Source: Mortierella alpina | Lineage: Eukaryota > Mortierellomycota > Mortierellomycetes > Mortierellales > Mortierellaceae | NCBI GenBank assembly: GCA_029449245.1 | Contig: JANATF010000010.1 | Span: forward strand, 434,001-498,000 | Length of the DNA stretch: 64,000 nt | Direction: 5' to 3' | In this document: positions 11,565 to 22,146 of the stretch, piece after piece | How positions within the stretch are numbered: position 1 is the stretch's first letter | Layout of the letters: every line of letters begins with the position of its first letter | Notes under the pieces: model-generated | The model's database searches: none | The model's input: only the letters and a program-made list of their open reading frames with translations | Told to the model about the DNA's origin: nothing | Position numbers and translations under genes: made by a program

Positions 11565-12439
11565 GTGAGGTTTAGGTCCGAAGGTCGCACAATGGACCAG
11601 GAACGGTTTTTTTAGCGCGGATTTTCATGCAATGTCTCCTCCATGGTGAGCGTCTTCGTTATAAATGGATCAATTGGGCAACCAAAGGTTTAACCTTCAC
11701 GATTTCTGTAGAGACATAGTTTCTTTTGGGACCTTCGAGATCTACGAAGGTCTGTATGAGGGGGCGGTTCTGCTCTTCAATAGTTCGCCGCGATGCTTTC
11801 GCCGCATGGTTGTTACTGTGGCCATGATGCATGTGTCTAGTAGCTAGAGGACCACTGAGGACAACTGAGATGCAGTCGTGACAGCCCTTGGCGCACTGAT
11901 TCACTAATTTGGTCGATGGATCCAAAGCCAGAGTACCTTGAGATGCTTAAGCGCGCAGAGTGTGAGTGTGCCAGTTCCAGTTTTTTACTAACAGGCTGAG
12001 GGCGCTTAGGAGATACTTAAGCTCCCAGCAATCGGCTGCCGTGCGCGTGGCCTCCACGCTCTGCAGCTCGTGCAGCTCGTCACCGATGTCTCACCCCAAA
12101 AGGGGTGCGTGGGCCGAGTGGTCCCTTCTGGTGGTGAAGCCGCCACCCCGGCACCGGAGCCAATGGGCCACCACCGAGTGTCCCTGTGGTCATTGGCGGG
12201 TCAACGGTCGACAATTAAAACAACGCATGGAGGGACACGTTGTGTGTTGTATCTCTGCTTTTCATTCACTCTCTGCTTTTCATTCACTCTTGACCAGCGA
12301 CCTTGAAAAGACAGCTCTCGCACCCTTCTCATTGTTCTGACATTCACACTCATCGCTCATTTATCGCCCAGCGCGTCAACATTGGATTTCCACTCTCTTA
12401 AAGACCTGCTTCAGGGGGTGCATCATCCTCTACGTACAA
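11565..12439. other. Intergenic with possible remnant coding segments (minus strand)
   Basis: Divergent promoter space between the propeller gene and receptor A. On the minus strand a segment at about 11940-12085 (reads DIGDELHELQSVEATRT) and one at 11659-11930 (VNQCAKGCHDCISVV) look coding-like, but there is no Met and no connecting intron I can support. An 18-base unit (CTCTGCTTTTCATTCACT) is duplicated in tandem at 12256-12291. Confidence 0.4.
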
Positions 12440-14341
12440 ATGACCCCCGGCATGGAATTTTGCTCCTTCAGATCTCAACTCTTTTCTCTTTCGACTTTTC
12501 TCCTACTCGTTTCCACACCACTTGGCTCTTCTGCGCCAGCTCAAAACAACTCGCTCGTTATACTACCATCGTCCTCGCCACTAGATATAGGCAAACAATA
12601 TGAGGTGACATGCCCGCCTCCTTTGGTACAAAATACACTCAATGTTACCTCGGACTGGTGTATGGGGTCTTGCTGTCTACCATGCCCCGCCCAAGCCGTG
12701 TTTTACAAACCCAATACATTGGAGACTGTGTACACCGTCGCCAGCACACTGTACACGTTCTCTGCCATCGCCTGTGCGTTCCTGGCCATGTGTTACAGTA
12801 TCTTACCGAGTAGGAGACGACATCCTCAGTCGATCGTACTATGGTTTGCTGCTTTGATGGCTCTAGTGTCGGGGATTTCGTCAGCTTGGCTTTACAAGGG
12901 ACCAGAGCTCATATGCAAGTCTCGACACGAGATTGCGACCATGGCCAGCTCCTGGTTCTGCGGTCTGCAAGGTGCGATAGCGCTTACGAGATTGCCGTTC
13001 AAGGCATTATATTTCTACCGCGACTAAATCATCTTGTCGTGTGTTCCTAGGCATCCTCATTATGTACACATGGCTAGTGATGCTCTCTCTCGGCCTGCTG
13101 CTGATAGCCAACCTGCACCTGCTTGCAGTCTACAGATCCTCACTCATCCAGAAGAACCTTACGGCGCTATTTGTCGTCTCCTTCGCTCTACCGCTTACTG
13201 CCGTGGTCCCGGTTGCGATGCGCCAGCAAATCCGATATCCAGACTTTGCCTTCACTTGCTTCGTTGGTCCAGAAGTCCTTGACAGTTATTTCTACAACCC
13301 GTTCACTGTGGTCGCCACGATTGCGTTGCTGCTTCACTTGGGGACCATTGGATACATGATCAAAGTCAAGGTATCAAGGCAGTTACAAACCCATCTCGAT
13401 GTTTTTGCGAGGTCGCTCTTCGTTGCAGACAAAAGTCCTAATGGAGGACTGTCGTTATGAAATAGAGTAAAACTGCCTCTCCTACTGCCCATTTGCGCTC
13501 GTTCAGTCGGATACCATCGCGCAGCTCAGACTTCTTGAGAGCCAGAAGGCGTTCGTTCAGAGCCACTTTGGACGTTGCACATCTGCTCAAGCAGCAATGG
13601 CGCCCGGGGATGTTTGCACTCCTTCTCTTCGCCATCCATATCTTAGACCGACTTTACTATAGGATAGAAGGAGAAAAACTCACAGGTGTCACTTCGAAGG
13701 CATGGTATCAAGACTGGTTATCGTGCCTACACGATCAAGCTGTCATAGCGAGCCGCAGCGAATCGCTCTCTACAGCTTCAGACCAGAGTAGCGCTGCCCA
13801 GGCCGCATGTGCGTCAATAGCCAGGCCGAACGTGCCATCAGCTCGGTGGATTGTAGTGAATCACATCACTCTCGCCTCAACTGGGGCCATTTTTGCTTTG
13901 ATTTTCTTGTGTAGAACGGAGCTATGGAATGATCTCAGAATCAGGTCGCAAAGGAAGAAGGAGGCAGCAGAGTGCAATTGCTCAATGAAGGAATCGGGCC
14001 AACTTGAACTTCAGCATCGCCCAGAGTGTCATGGCAATCAAGAGAGAACAACACCACGGGGCAAAGGCACCTGTGACGACGTCTATCCGGACCAGCATAG
14101 GTACGACTTTACCACTCTTTTAGATGACATTCCGACCCCTCCACCAAACGTTGCCTGCCGGCCAGCGGTCGACAATGGGCAGCCTGTAACTAGAGTGCCG
14201 GCTGTTGGAGCACCCTCGAATCTGCCGCGAACGTATGCAGCTGTTGGACTACGCAGCAGGGAGACAGAGGAATCTTGGATCAACATCTTTAGCAATTGCG
14301 AACACATCTACTACCTTTACCCCGACACAAGCAAAGACTGA
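12440..14341 (+). CDS. Frizzled/Smoothened-like seven-helix receptor A
   Basis: Plasma-membrane seven-helix receptor. Exons 12440-12971, 13051-13370 and 13466-14341 give 575 aa (571 if the Met at 12452 is used). Order: signal peptide (LFSLSTFLLLVSTPLGSS), short ectodomain with N-glycosylation sites and a Cys cluster (CPPPL then WCMGSCCLPCP), seven hydrophobic segments (YTFSAIACAFLAMC, IVLWFAALMALVSG, YTWLVMLSLGLLLIAN, FVVSFALPLTAVVP, TVVATIALLLHLG, GMFALLLFAIHIL, STGAIFALIFLC), then a cytosolic tail. The PCPA-to-helix-1 layout resembles fungal and amoebozoan Frizzled-like proteins that have a reduced cysteine-rich domain. The 320-bp middle exon and intron phases are identical to those of receptor B at 16.4 kb, so the two are tandem paralogues. 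AATAAA overlaps the stop codon. The ligand is unknown; assignment to class F is by pattern, not alignment. Confidence 0.75.
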
Positions 14342-15244
14342 ATAAAATTGACCATCGAGAACGGAGCAAGTCGATGTAATACAAGACTCTGTTTTGTAAG
14401 AGGATCCTCAGTGCTCACACGACACGCTGGCTCACGCACACATCTTTTCGCTATAGCGAGCGACACCACCTGTAAGGAGCACTGCAACCCCTTGAAATGG
14501 AGCACTATCCTCCGTCAACTTTACCAACTTTCGTAGTCCTGTCCTCTTTCACAGCATCGACACGGGCTCTCCCGCGCAGACTCGCCGTCTAAGGTTGAGA
14601 ACAGTGTCTCCTGTGCTTGTGAGGCAACCTGCAAATGCCATTCCTCTCTCGCCAAGGGCTTGTCCAATCAGCCATCAGCGCAGTACCCCGCAAAGCAGCA
14701 GCATACCGGCGTTCCTTCTAGGCTACCAATGCGTTGTGCCCTCTCATGATGATATCGGCGCAGAGAAACTATGTCACATACCACGTTCCTACCCTTGATG
14801 TCTCGCCTCCCATCCTCCCGTCAAAGAATAACCTGCGGCATGTCCAAGATATTTAGCGAACATGGTGTAGCAAGAATACAGTTGATGTTGTCTCATTGTA
14901 GGATAGAGATTGTGTCTGGACCCTGCATGCATTTTCGTGCATTTAGCGTCTGTAAAGGAGCAGAACAGGTATGAAAAAACTCTCCTGCGCTCATGAGGCA
15001 GTCTCCTCTCCTCATTCTGCAGACCCCTTCTGTGAAAGTTCAATGTAACCAAGGAGCATATTCCAACCCAATGTTGCCCTGCGTTACTCCTGACTTTTTT
15101 TTTCTTTTCTCACCTACAGATAATAGCGACATTGGTAGCTGGTGTTCATTTTCTGCTTCCTTCAATCTCACTGTTGAAACCAAAAGAATCTTCCTTCATC
15201 TCAAAGTCGATCCATCCACTCTCGTTACCCTCCTGCCTCACAAA
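14342..15244. other. Intergenic between receptor A and ML-domain gene
   Basis: No conserved coding sequence. The last ~130 bases are pyrimidine-rich with CAAAATGAAG at the start of the ML gene, fitting a promoter and 5' leader. Confidence 0.5.
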
Positions 15245-15945
15245 ATGAAGTACGGTTTTCTCGTTGCTATTCTCTTCCTCTCATCGCTGGCATCTGCCAA
15301 TTTCAGGCCTTGCAGTGACTACTTTGAGGTGCGCGTCGCCTTCCTTGATCATCATTCGTGTTTTTTTTCTGCTCTGTCGTCTTTTACGAGTTCTCACTCA
15401 GATCTTTTCAATATAGGCGTTTTCTCTCAGGCAGATCGAGGCGCCAGATGAATTAGTACCTTACCAAGCTATACTCTTATCGATTGAGGGAGATATAAAG
15501 GAAGATATTCCAAGCGACACCAAACTGAAAATAACGGCCGATAATAGTACGAAGGTGGTCTCTGATGCTTCATTATGCGTAGATACCTGTTTGCTCCTAC
15601 TGACATGAGCTGTATATGATTCTATCTGTAGACGAGTACGAGTCGTTGCTATACTCGTCTCTGGATCCACCGCGCAAGGAACTGTTTACCAAAGCAAACA
15701 ACCAAAATTTTGATTTGCGAGTGTTTATGCCCACACAGGTGAAGGTGGAAGAAAAAAAAAAAGTAGGTCGAAGAAGAAGCATGCGAAAATGAGCTAAAGT
15801 TGCGTACTGCCATAGCTGACTGTATCTTACATCGATGGTATGAATCAAAATGCAGATCACTATCAGGGTCGAGGCTTACATCATCAAAGATACGAAGCGC
15901 GTGTTCTGTGTTGAAGGAGAATTGGCCATGCAAGAGTACAAGTGA
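15245..15945 (+). CDS. Small secreted ML-domain (MD-2-related lipid-recognition) protein
   Basis: Predicted extracellular or vacuolar lipid/sterol-binding protein (NPC2/MD-2/PG-PI transfer family). Exons 15245-15328, 15417-15588, 15632-15738 and 15856-15945 join to 150 aa, a normal size for the family. Signal peptide MKYGFLVAILFLSSLASA is followed by NFRPCSDYF, the Cys-bearing first strand of ML proteins. Then come PDELVPYQAILLSIEGDI (the VPG-like turn), KLKITAD, ASLCVD, DLRVFMPTQ, ITIRVEAYIIKDTKRVFCVEG and a short tail. The last segment matches the usual C-terminal strand pair with its Cys. Phases close throughout. Intron 2 (43 bp, donor GTTTGC) is the weak point, and an alternative donor at 15579 exists. 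It lies between the two receptor genes on the same strand. Confidence 0.6.
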
Positions 15946-16398
15946 AGTGGCGAGCGATCGCTCAGTGTTATTGATTTGAAACTAGACCGCGAACGTGCAC
16001 GTTCATCTCAATCAAACTCTTCACAGCAACAATAAAACTTCTTAACATCGCAGTGAATACGGAGCATTAGCCATGTTTGCTTTTCAATCGGTGTAGATGA
16101 CTACGCCTTACCTAATTGCACTGCTACTTCGCAAGCGTCGCGAGAACGAGCCCATTATCGAGGCCATACAATTGGTCGCAACTATTCGCGTCAGCATATG
16201 CTTGAAGTAATGCTCTCCTTTGGATTTGTCCAGTTCGTTGCAGCAAAGGGACCTGATCCGGGCGAAGAGGATAACCGGACATGCTTCGTACTGACTTGAT
16301 GATTCCTTGTATTTTCTTCTTGAGCTCGCATCACAACTCTCTGCACTGGTTTGATTGCAACGTCTCTCTGTTCCTCCTAATATCCATATCCCCTAACA
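15946..16398. other. Intergenic upstream of receptor B
   Basis: Presumed promoter of receptor B. No gene seen. Confidence 0.5.
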
Positions 16399-18770
16399 AT
16401 GAGACGCAACAAGACACTTGAGGTCTTGGCTACCACACTTTTGACCTGCGCTTCATGTGTTACTTCTGCACCCACAGCGGATCATACCTTTCTATGGGAC
16501 ATTCTTCCCCCTTCGGCAATCGATCCACAGTCGTCAACACGCGAAATCAGCAAAGGAGATCATGACCCAACCCTGCAAGTGGATCATCTCCAATTGATCA
16601 CCAAAAGACGCGAAGTGCTCAAAGCATGGAACTCAACGACAGATTGGATGACCTGCCCACCTCCATTGATTCCAAATGTACAGAAGCTGGCCACCAAATG
16701 GTGTGGAGGTTCCTGTTGTCTTCCCTGCCCTGCCTCGTTGCTATTCTATGAGCCCAAAAGACTAGAGAGAATCTATACAGTGAAGTGCGTGTTCGATATC
16801 ATCTCCTGTGTCAGTTGCGCGCTTCTGGCCATCTGCTACTGTATACTGCCCGGTCGAAGAAAGCACCCGCAATCGATTTTGCTGTGCTTTGCAACAGTAA
16901 TTATCCCACGATCGGGAGCTGGGTCAATTTGGCTGTACAGGAGAGCGGATCTGCTTTGCAGGAGTGTCTACGAGACTGCAACTATGTCGAACAACTGGAT
17001 ATGCGGCCTGCAAGGTAAATTAGGATCAACTTTCGGCTGTCATACGAGTGCGAGAGATTGAAAGCGCACGCCTGACGTCCTTACATTCCACAGGTATCCT
17101 TGTAGTGTACTGGCTCCAAGTCGGTTTGTGCATCAGCTTCTTGTTAATAGCCAACCTCCACTTTCTGGCTGCCTATCGTTCAGAGCTCATCCAGGTCCAT
17201 TTGACAAAGTTGTTTGTCATTTCATTCCTTCTGCCACTTTGCGTTGCCATCCCTGTGGCAGTGAAGAGGGGCATCGAGTATAGAGGCATTGGCACGCTTT
17301 GTCTACTTAGTCCGGATTTATCCGCCCCCTACTTTAATTACCCCGTGTCGGTGATCATCTGTATTGCAACTTTGCTTCACCTGGGGACCATTGCATTCGC
17401 AATTAAAGTAAAGGTACGAGAAATAACAACCATCTGCTGCATTGCGGCTCATCCGGTATCTAATGAACGCTTTCTGGATATCCTCTTATGAACAGCTGTA
17501 CGCCATGCGCAACCATCGGCTTGAAGGTAGTTCCAATCTCTCCAGTCGCCGTGGCTCTCACAGTACTGCCTCCACACATCGACAACGCCTTCATGCCGCG
17601 CACGAGATTTCACTTGTTTTACAGCAGCAGTGGCGGGTAGGACTCTTTGCCGTGTGCCTGGTGGCATTCTATCTGAATTACTGGCTGTTCCTTCTCACCG
17701 AGCCCAAAAAAATTCAGAATCTGGGGCCCAACGTGCCTTGGTTCATGGACTGGGTGCATTGTTTATGCCAGCAGGCGAGGAATGGGAACCAAACCACTGC
17801 ACCTTCAATAGTAGATCGCCAAGCTGCCGGCGATATTGCCCAGTCTGCGTGCGCATCGATCGCTGCACCCTACGTGCCAAGTGTCTCCTGGTTGACAGTG
17901 ACCGAGTTCTCGCGAGCCTGTGAGGGTCTGATCTTTTTCATCACCTTCGCGTCCAAGTCCGATTTTAGGCATGACCTCAGAGAAAAGTTGTTTGGGAACA
18001 GGGATGCACCTGGTCAGGATGTAGAATCCAGAAGAGGGTCGAGGGACGATCATCACAAGCACCGGTGCCAGCAATATCGTGGTGATTCTCAAGATCAAGA
18101 AACCTCTGACAACGAACTTCACTCTGAAAATCATTCCTCGGAGGATTTGGACAGCATCGATTTACCAGGGAGAAAGCGCTTTAGTTCCGAATCGGATCTG
18201 AACATCACCAGCCGCGAATTGGAGCGCGTACCTTCACCATCAGTAGACACCGTTGTTGGAGCAATAACAGCTGCAAGTCGATTTGAGGAGGGGTCCTTTT
18301 CACGCATAAACGGCAAGCACAGGCCCCGGCGCTGTGAATCTCACGATGGAACACTCCAAGCTGCGACTGAGCCCGATGGACTCGATTCCTTGCCATTGGC
18401 CAGATCGCAAAGCGCCCTCACCCACACACCCAAGATCGCTTGGGGCACCATTCCTCCAGGTTCGGTACGCAAGGACTCTTCAAATTCTACAGACATTGCA
18501 AGTACCCTTGGTATGAACAGCGTGGAAGCCCTCCACCCCGACAGCGATATGCTCATCACACACACGCATGCAAGTGATCAACCCCATCTCCCGATACACT
18601 CAAGTATTCGCTCTCGGCCTGAGAAGCTGCGAAGTGTGAGTTCTAAGGTCTTCAATCACTCAGATATCTCACTCCGACTTCCTTCAGTCCAGCCTCCACC
18701 ATCCCAACCTCCCCCACCAGTGCCACGAAGGAGCGACCGTCGCCCGTCCAGGGATACAGAGCACAAATAG
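16399..18770 (+). CDS. Frizzled/Smoothened-like seven-helix receptor B
   Basis: Paralogue of receptor A. Exons 16399-17014, 17094-17413 and 17496-18770 give 736 aa. Signal peptide (LATTLLTCASCVTSAP), longer ectodomain (~100 residues) ending in CPPPLIP and WCGGSCCLPCPA, then seven helices matching those of A (for example LLIANLHFLAAYRS in helix 3 and HLGTIAFAIKVK in helix 5). A 270-residue cytosolic tail rich in Ser/Asp/Glu/Arg ends in a Pro-rich segment (QPPPSQPPPPVPRR), a candidate SH3 ligand; receptor A lacks this tail. The middle exon is again 320 bp with the same phases. AATAAA follows at 18780 and is succeeded by 22 genomic A residues. Signalling through G proteins or a scaffold is inference. 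Confidence 0.77.
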
Positions 18771-18799
18771 CACGCGTTCAATAAACCCGCACTCTCAGC

Positions 18800-18821
18800 A
18801 AAAAAAAAAAAAAAAAAAAAA
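18800..18821. repeat. Homopolymer of 22 A after receptor B
   Basis: Starts 15 bases after the AATAAA of receptor B, where a mature poly(A) tail would begin. The gene itself keeps its introns. Confidence 0.95.
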
Positions 18822-18936
18822 TCACTCCAAGAGTTGCCGCCATCATTCACCAAGCCACTCTGTGGAGTGTGGAGTGTGAACACCATCGCGCGATCCGGAG
18901 ATCTTCTCAACATCCGAACACGACTACCTTACAGCC

Positions 18937-21516
18937 ATGACCAGCCGGCATCACCACCTGATGCGGCCGACACTGTCCCTGGCCACCTTTATCCTCCCAG
19001 AGACCCTTGCGCGACCTGTCCTCCAACGGCAGCTGATCCTGCGGCGTCCGGATGCATTACTCGTACGCTCAAGATCCTTGTCTTCCCGGCCCTTTGCCAC
19101 CACTTGCTCCGCTTCGAATTCAACGTCGGCGTCTAATGCAAGGACAGCAGTGCAAAGAACACCTAATAACAACACTACTCGGCGAGCAAATCAGTACAAC
19201 GTTTACGATACCCGCAGGATTGCCGATCGGCCCCAGCAAACATCCCTCAAGAAGGATCCCAGCAGAACAACAAACAGCAGCAGCAGCGGCAGCAAAGACC
19301 GCAAATGGGACGCAGAGACAGATAAAGAGATCATTCGCCTTCACGAATGCGGCATGTCCTGGGCAGACATCGATGCGACCATGAACCGCCCGCCCTCGAG
19401 CTGCTACTATCGATATCACACCTCGCTGGATCCACACCTCGAGGCCTGGAAGCTGTCGAACGGACAACCCAACACAGCCATGATCAAGCGTCTGGTCTAT
19501 CTCGTTGAAGTGGAGAAGCACTCGTTCAAGCAGATCCAGGATCGTAAATTGATGCACCAGCCCTGGCAGACACCGACGGCGTTCGCACCACAGACAGTTT
19601 TGGAGGCATTGGCAACATCAGATTCGCAAAGCTCTAGCTCAGGACCCACTGCCACCCTAGACTCTGCAGGAGGCACCCAAAAGAAGGATGATCGTCATGT
19701 CGTCTTCAACAAAATCGCACTCCATAAAAAATACACCGATTACAAGGCTCTGCAAGCGGTGACTTCCCTTCGCGAGAATCAGGATCTGTATCACAGAGCC
19801 ATCAGACGAGGCGTCGAAATCTATGGCGAGAACTGGAAGAAAGTGACCGAGTGTGCGGATTCATTACTGCAGCAATGGCTGCCGTCTGCAACGAGGATGC
19901 CTCTCACCCCCAACAAGGTCGCAAGCGATTTCAGGAACCTGCAGCGCCAGGGAGTCGAGTGGGGATTGGAGGACGATGTTGTGATGGCACGCAAGATCCT
20001 ACAATTGAAAAAGGACAAGCCGGGCATCTGGAGCATTCTCGAACGGCCACTGCAGGGACAGGATGGTGAGCAGAGGCGGTACTGGAGCGAGATCTCGCTG
20101 ACTTTGGGCAACCATTCCCCAGAGCAGTGCAAGCGCCGCTGGGATGGACTTCTTCAGCTGACTGACGAGGAAAAATCGGCCCAGTCAAAGTCCTGGCATC
20201 GATTTGAGCGGTTCCAGTTCTGGATGCTCTGGAAGCATTTCTATCTCCAGAATCTGCACCTGATGAGGAAGGATTATCCGCTGAATGATGTTCTCGAGTT
20301 GAGCAGGACTTGCGGCAAGCTGTCCTTCTCCAAGGATATCTCCAAGTGGATGCGGCACAGGAATAAGGCCATGTGTGAAAAGTTCTTCAGGAGCACTGTT
20401 AACTCGGCTCTGGAACTGGGTATCAACCCCACCGATCTGGAAAAGTACTTGCTCGAAAGGCGGCAAACTTTGCAGAAGGAAAAGCAAAGCCGGCAGCAGC
20501 AGCAAACTCATGAAAAGCAGGAGCAGCAACAGGAGCAACGTGACCAAAAGGCAACTGCTGCTGGCAGTACCTTGACCAGGGCCAAACTCGGAGACTCTAT
20601 TCTCTTGCAAGTTGCGGAACCAATGATGGCCAAGATGTCCAGCATCTCGTCCGAAAACGAACGGTCAACTCGCAAGGATCATCACCAAAGAATAGTACGC
20701 TCGGATTGGACAGTGGAACGAACTCGGGCTTTGCATGAAGTCGTGTTGCAGCAGAAGCAAGGCGTCCAGCGTGCAGATTTTGAGCTGGACTGGAACCGGA
20801 TAGCAGAGCAATTGGAGGACAAGTTTGCCGATGAATCTCCCGCGGATAGGATGTCCCTCGCAGAGCGTGCAACACCACCTATTTCAACAACTATGGACAT
20901 TTCCGAGGTACCTCCCAGGGCAAATGCACAGCCTACGCAGCAGCAATTGCAACTGCCACCGCCGTTATTCACTCCAAAACAATGCCAGAGTTGCTGGGAG
21001 TACATCTCATCTTTTGCACCGTCGACTGGAGTGAATGCTGCCGCAACCTCCCCAGCCTTTCCGTCATCATCATTGTCAGCACTGGGACCTACTGAAGGGG
21101 TTGAGGCCGCTATCCCCCTCAGCAGCAGCAACAGTAGTAACAGAGGGTACGATCTTCGCGATTGGTCCGATCATGAACTCCTATTGCTGCAGCAAGGCGT
21201 TCGCAAATATGGTACCTCATGGGCAGACGTTCGAGCCCAGTTCTTACCCAGCAGGAGCGTTTCAGACCTCTACCAGACATGGCTCACTATCTCCGTTCCA
21301 GGTACGGCCGCCGCCGCAGCAGATAAGGAAGGCAGCAAGACAATCCTCCGTAACAGTGGCGACGTGATGGCCGTGGACCGAATGTCGGAGCCAGATTATG
21401 TGGGTTTGCTTTCAGCTCTCGAAAAAGCCGGTGGTGGAGGAAAGACTGCAGGTGGAGAAGAAAGCAGAGTTCTCAGCAATGCAAAGGGTTCTGCAGGCGA
21501 CAAGGAGGAACAATAA
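18937..21516 (+). CDS. Large Myb/SANT-domain protein with a presequence-like N-terminus
   Basis: Single-exon, 859 aa. Several tryptophan-spaced Myb/SANT-like repeats are visible: KWDAETDKEIIRLHECGMSW (about residue 122), YGENWKKVTE (about 300), RYWSEISLTLGNHSPEQCKRRW (about 385), DWTVERTRALHEVVLQQ (about 590) and DWSDHELLLLQQGVRKYGTSWADV (about 745). A Gln-rich run sits at about 515-540. The first 60 residues contain no acidic residue except one Glu and one Asp, and are rich in Arg, Ser and Leu, ending RSRSLSSRPFATTC, which looks like a mitochondrial targeting presequence. The family suggests DNA binding, but whether the protein is nuclear or mitochondrial is open. AATAAA is present at 21552. 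Confidence 0.8.
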   Translation: MTSRHHHLMRPTLSLATFILPETLARPVLQRQLILRRPDALLVRSRSLSSRPFATTCSASNSTSASNARTAVQRTPNNNTTRRANQYNVYDTRRIADRPQQTSLKKDPSRTTNSSSSGSKDRKWDAETDKEIIRLHECGMSWADIDATMNRPPSSCYYRYHTSLDPHLEAWKLSNGQPNTAMIKRLVYLVEVEKHSFKQIQDRKLMHQPWQTPTAFAPQTVLEALATSDSQSSSSGPTATLDSAGGTQKKDDRHVVFNKIALHKKYTDYKALQAVTSLRENQDLYHRAIRRGVEIYGENWKKVTECADSLLQQWLPSATRMPLTPNKVASDFRNLQRQGVEWGLEDDVVMARKILQLKKDKPGIWSILERPLQGQDGEQRRYWSEISLTLGNHSPEQCKRRWDGLLQLTDEEKSAQSKSWHRFERFQFWMLWKHFYLQNLHLMRKDYPLNDVLELSRTCGKLSFSKDISKWMRHRNKAMCEKFFRSTVNSALELGINPTDLEKYLLERRQTLQKEKQSRQQQQTHEKQEQQQEQRDQKATAAGSTLTRAKLGDSILLQVAEPMMAKMSSISSENERSTRKDHHQRIVRSDWTVERTRALHEVVLQQKQGVQRADFELDWNRIAEQLEDKFADESPADRMSLAERATPPISTTMDISEVPPRANAQPTQQQLQLPPPLFTPKQCQSCWEYISSFAPSTGVNAAATSPAFPSSSLSALGPTEGVEAAIPLSSSNSSNRGYDLRDWSDHELLLLQQGVRKYGTSWADVRAQFLPSRSVSDLYQTWLTISVPGTAAAAADKEGSKTILRNSGDVMAVDRMSEPDYVGLLSALEKAGGGGKTAGGEESRVLSNAKGSAGDKEEQ

Positions 21517-21914
21517 AGGGGTGCGCACTTTTTTTTCTCGACCAAACAAATAATAAAGAAGAATGAGGGTGTGGTGCTGCCTTTTTTTTGAAAAAAAAAA
21601 TGCTGTGTGAATGACTGGAATTGAAAGAGCAGCAAAAAAAATCGTCTAGATGCATATAGATGGTCAGGAGGCAGGAGCCGTTCACAGCGTAGAGTAGGGA
21701 ATGAATATGATAACAGGAAAAAAAGGACGAGAAGGGATCAAGCGGAACATCTATGCTGCTGGCTAGCGCGTAAGAACGAATGGGATCGGCAGAACTGCAG
21801 TCAGCATAGCTATGCAGCAATGCGCAAAACGCATCGCGGAGACAGAGCCACTGCAGCAACAGACGTGCCGCCAACTGCTTGGACAAGTGGGGCGAGGTCT
21901 TCTGTAGTAGCTCT
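21517..21914. other. Intergenic, 3' flank of the Myb gene
   Basis: Poly-T and poly-A short tracts and no conserved coding sequence. Confidence 0.5.
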
Positions 21915-22146
21915 ATGATAACGGCTTTCCAGCCCAGCTTTGTCCGCAAATGCTTGTTCACTTTTCTTCTGCTCGCATGGCTAGCAGCTGCCTGCACGCC
22001 TGCAGACAAGTGCGTTCTTTTTTCCTTCTCCTGCCTCTCTCCTTGCTTCTACCTTCCTGAACGCTAGGCCATGTCCCTTATTTTTTTGCGACCGCATCGG
22101 CATTCTGGATGTATCGACAGAGTTTGATCCAAGTGCTATACAGTAA
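21915..22146 (+). CDS. Possible very small secreted protein (two exons)
   Basis: ATG at 21915 opens a signal-peptide-like segment (VRKCLFTFLLLAWLAAAC, preceded by a short basic stretch). Splicing 21915-22009 to 22068-22146 (donor GTGCGT, acceptor GCTAG, phase 2) gives 57 aa ending in a Cys-containing segment CPLFFCDRIGILDVS. Directly after the stop, in another frame, a second coding-like segment reads VCIKESDGPMELLTEIKKM (to about 22231). It could belong to the same gene through an intron I cannot define. No family recognised. Confidence 0.3.

Noticed and set aside
13493-13500. Start of a separate gene at a non-ATG codon inside receptor A
   Set aside because: The frame continues exon 3 of the receptor. 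The acceptor at 13465 gives a linker of 45 residues versus 46 in receptor B.
16399-18821. Receptor B as a processed retrocopy because of the poly(A) tract
   Set aside because: It keeps both introns with splice sites matching receptor A.
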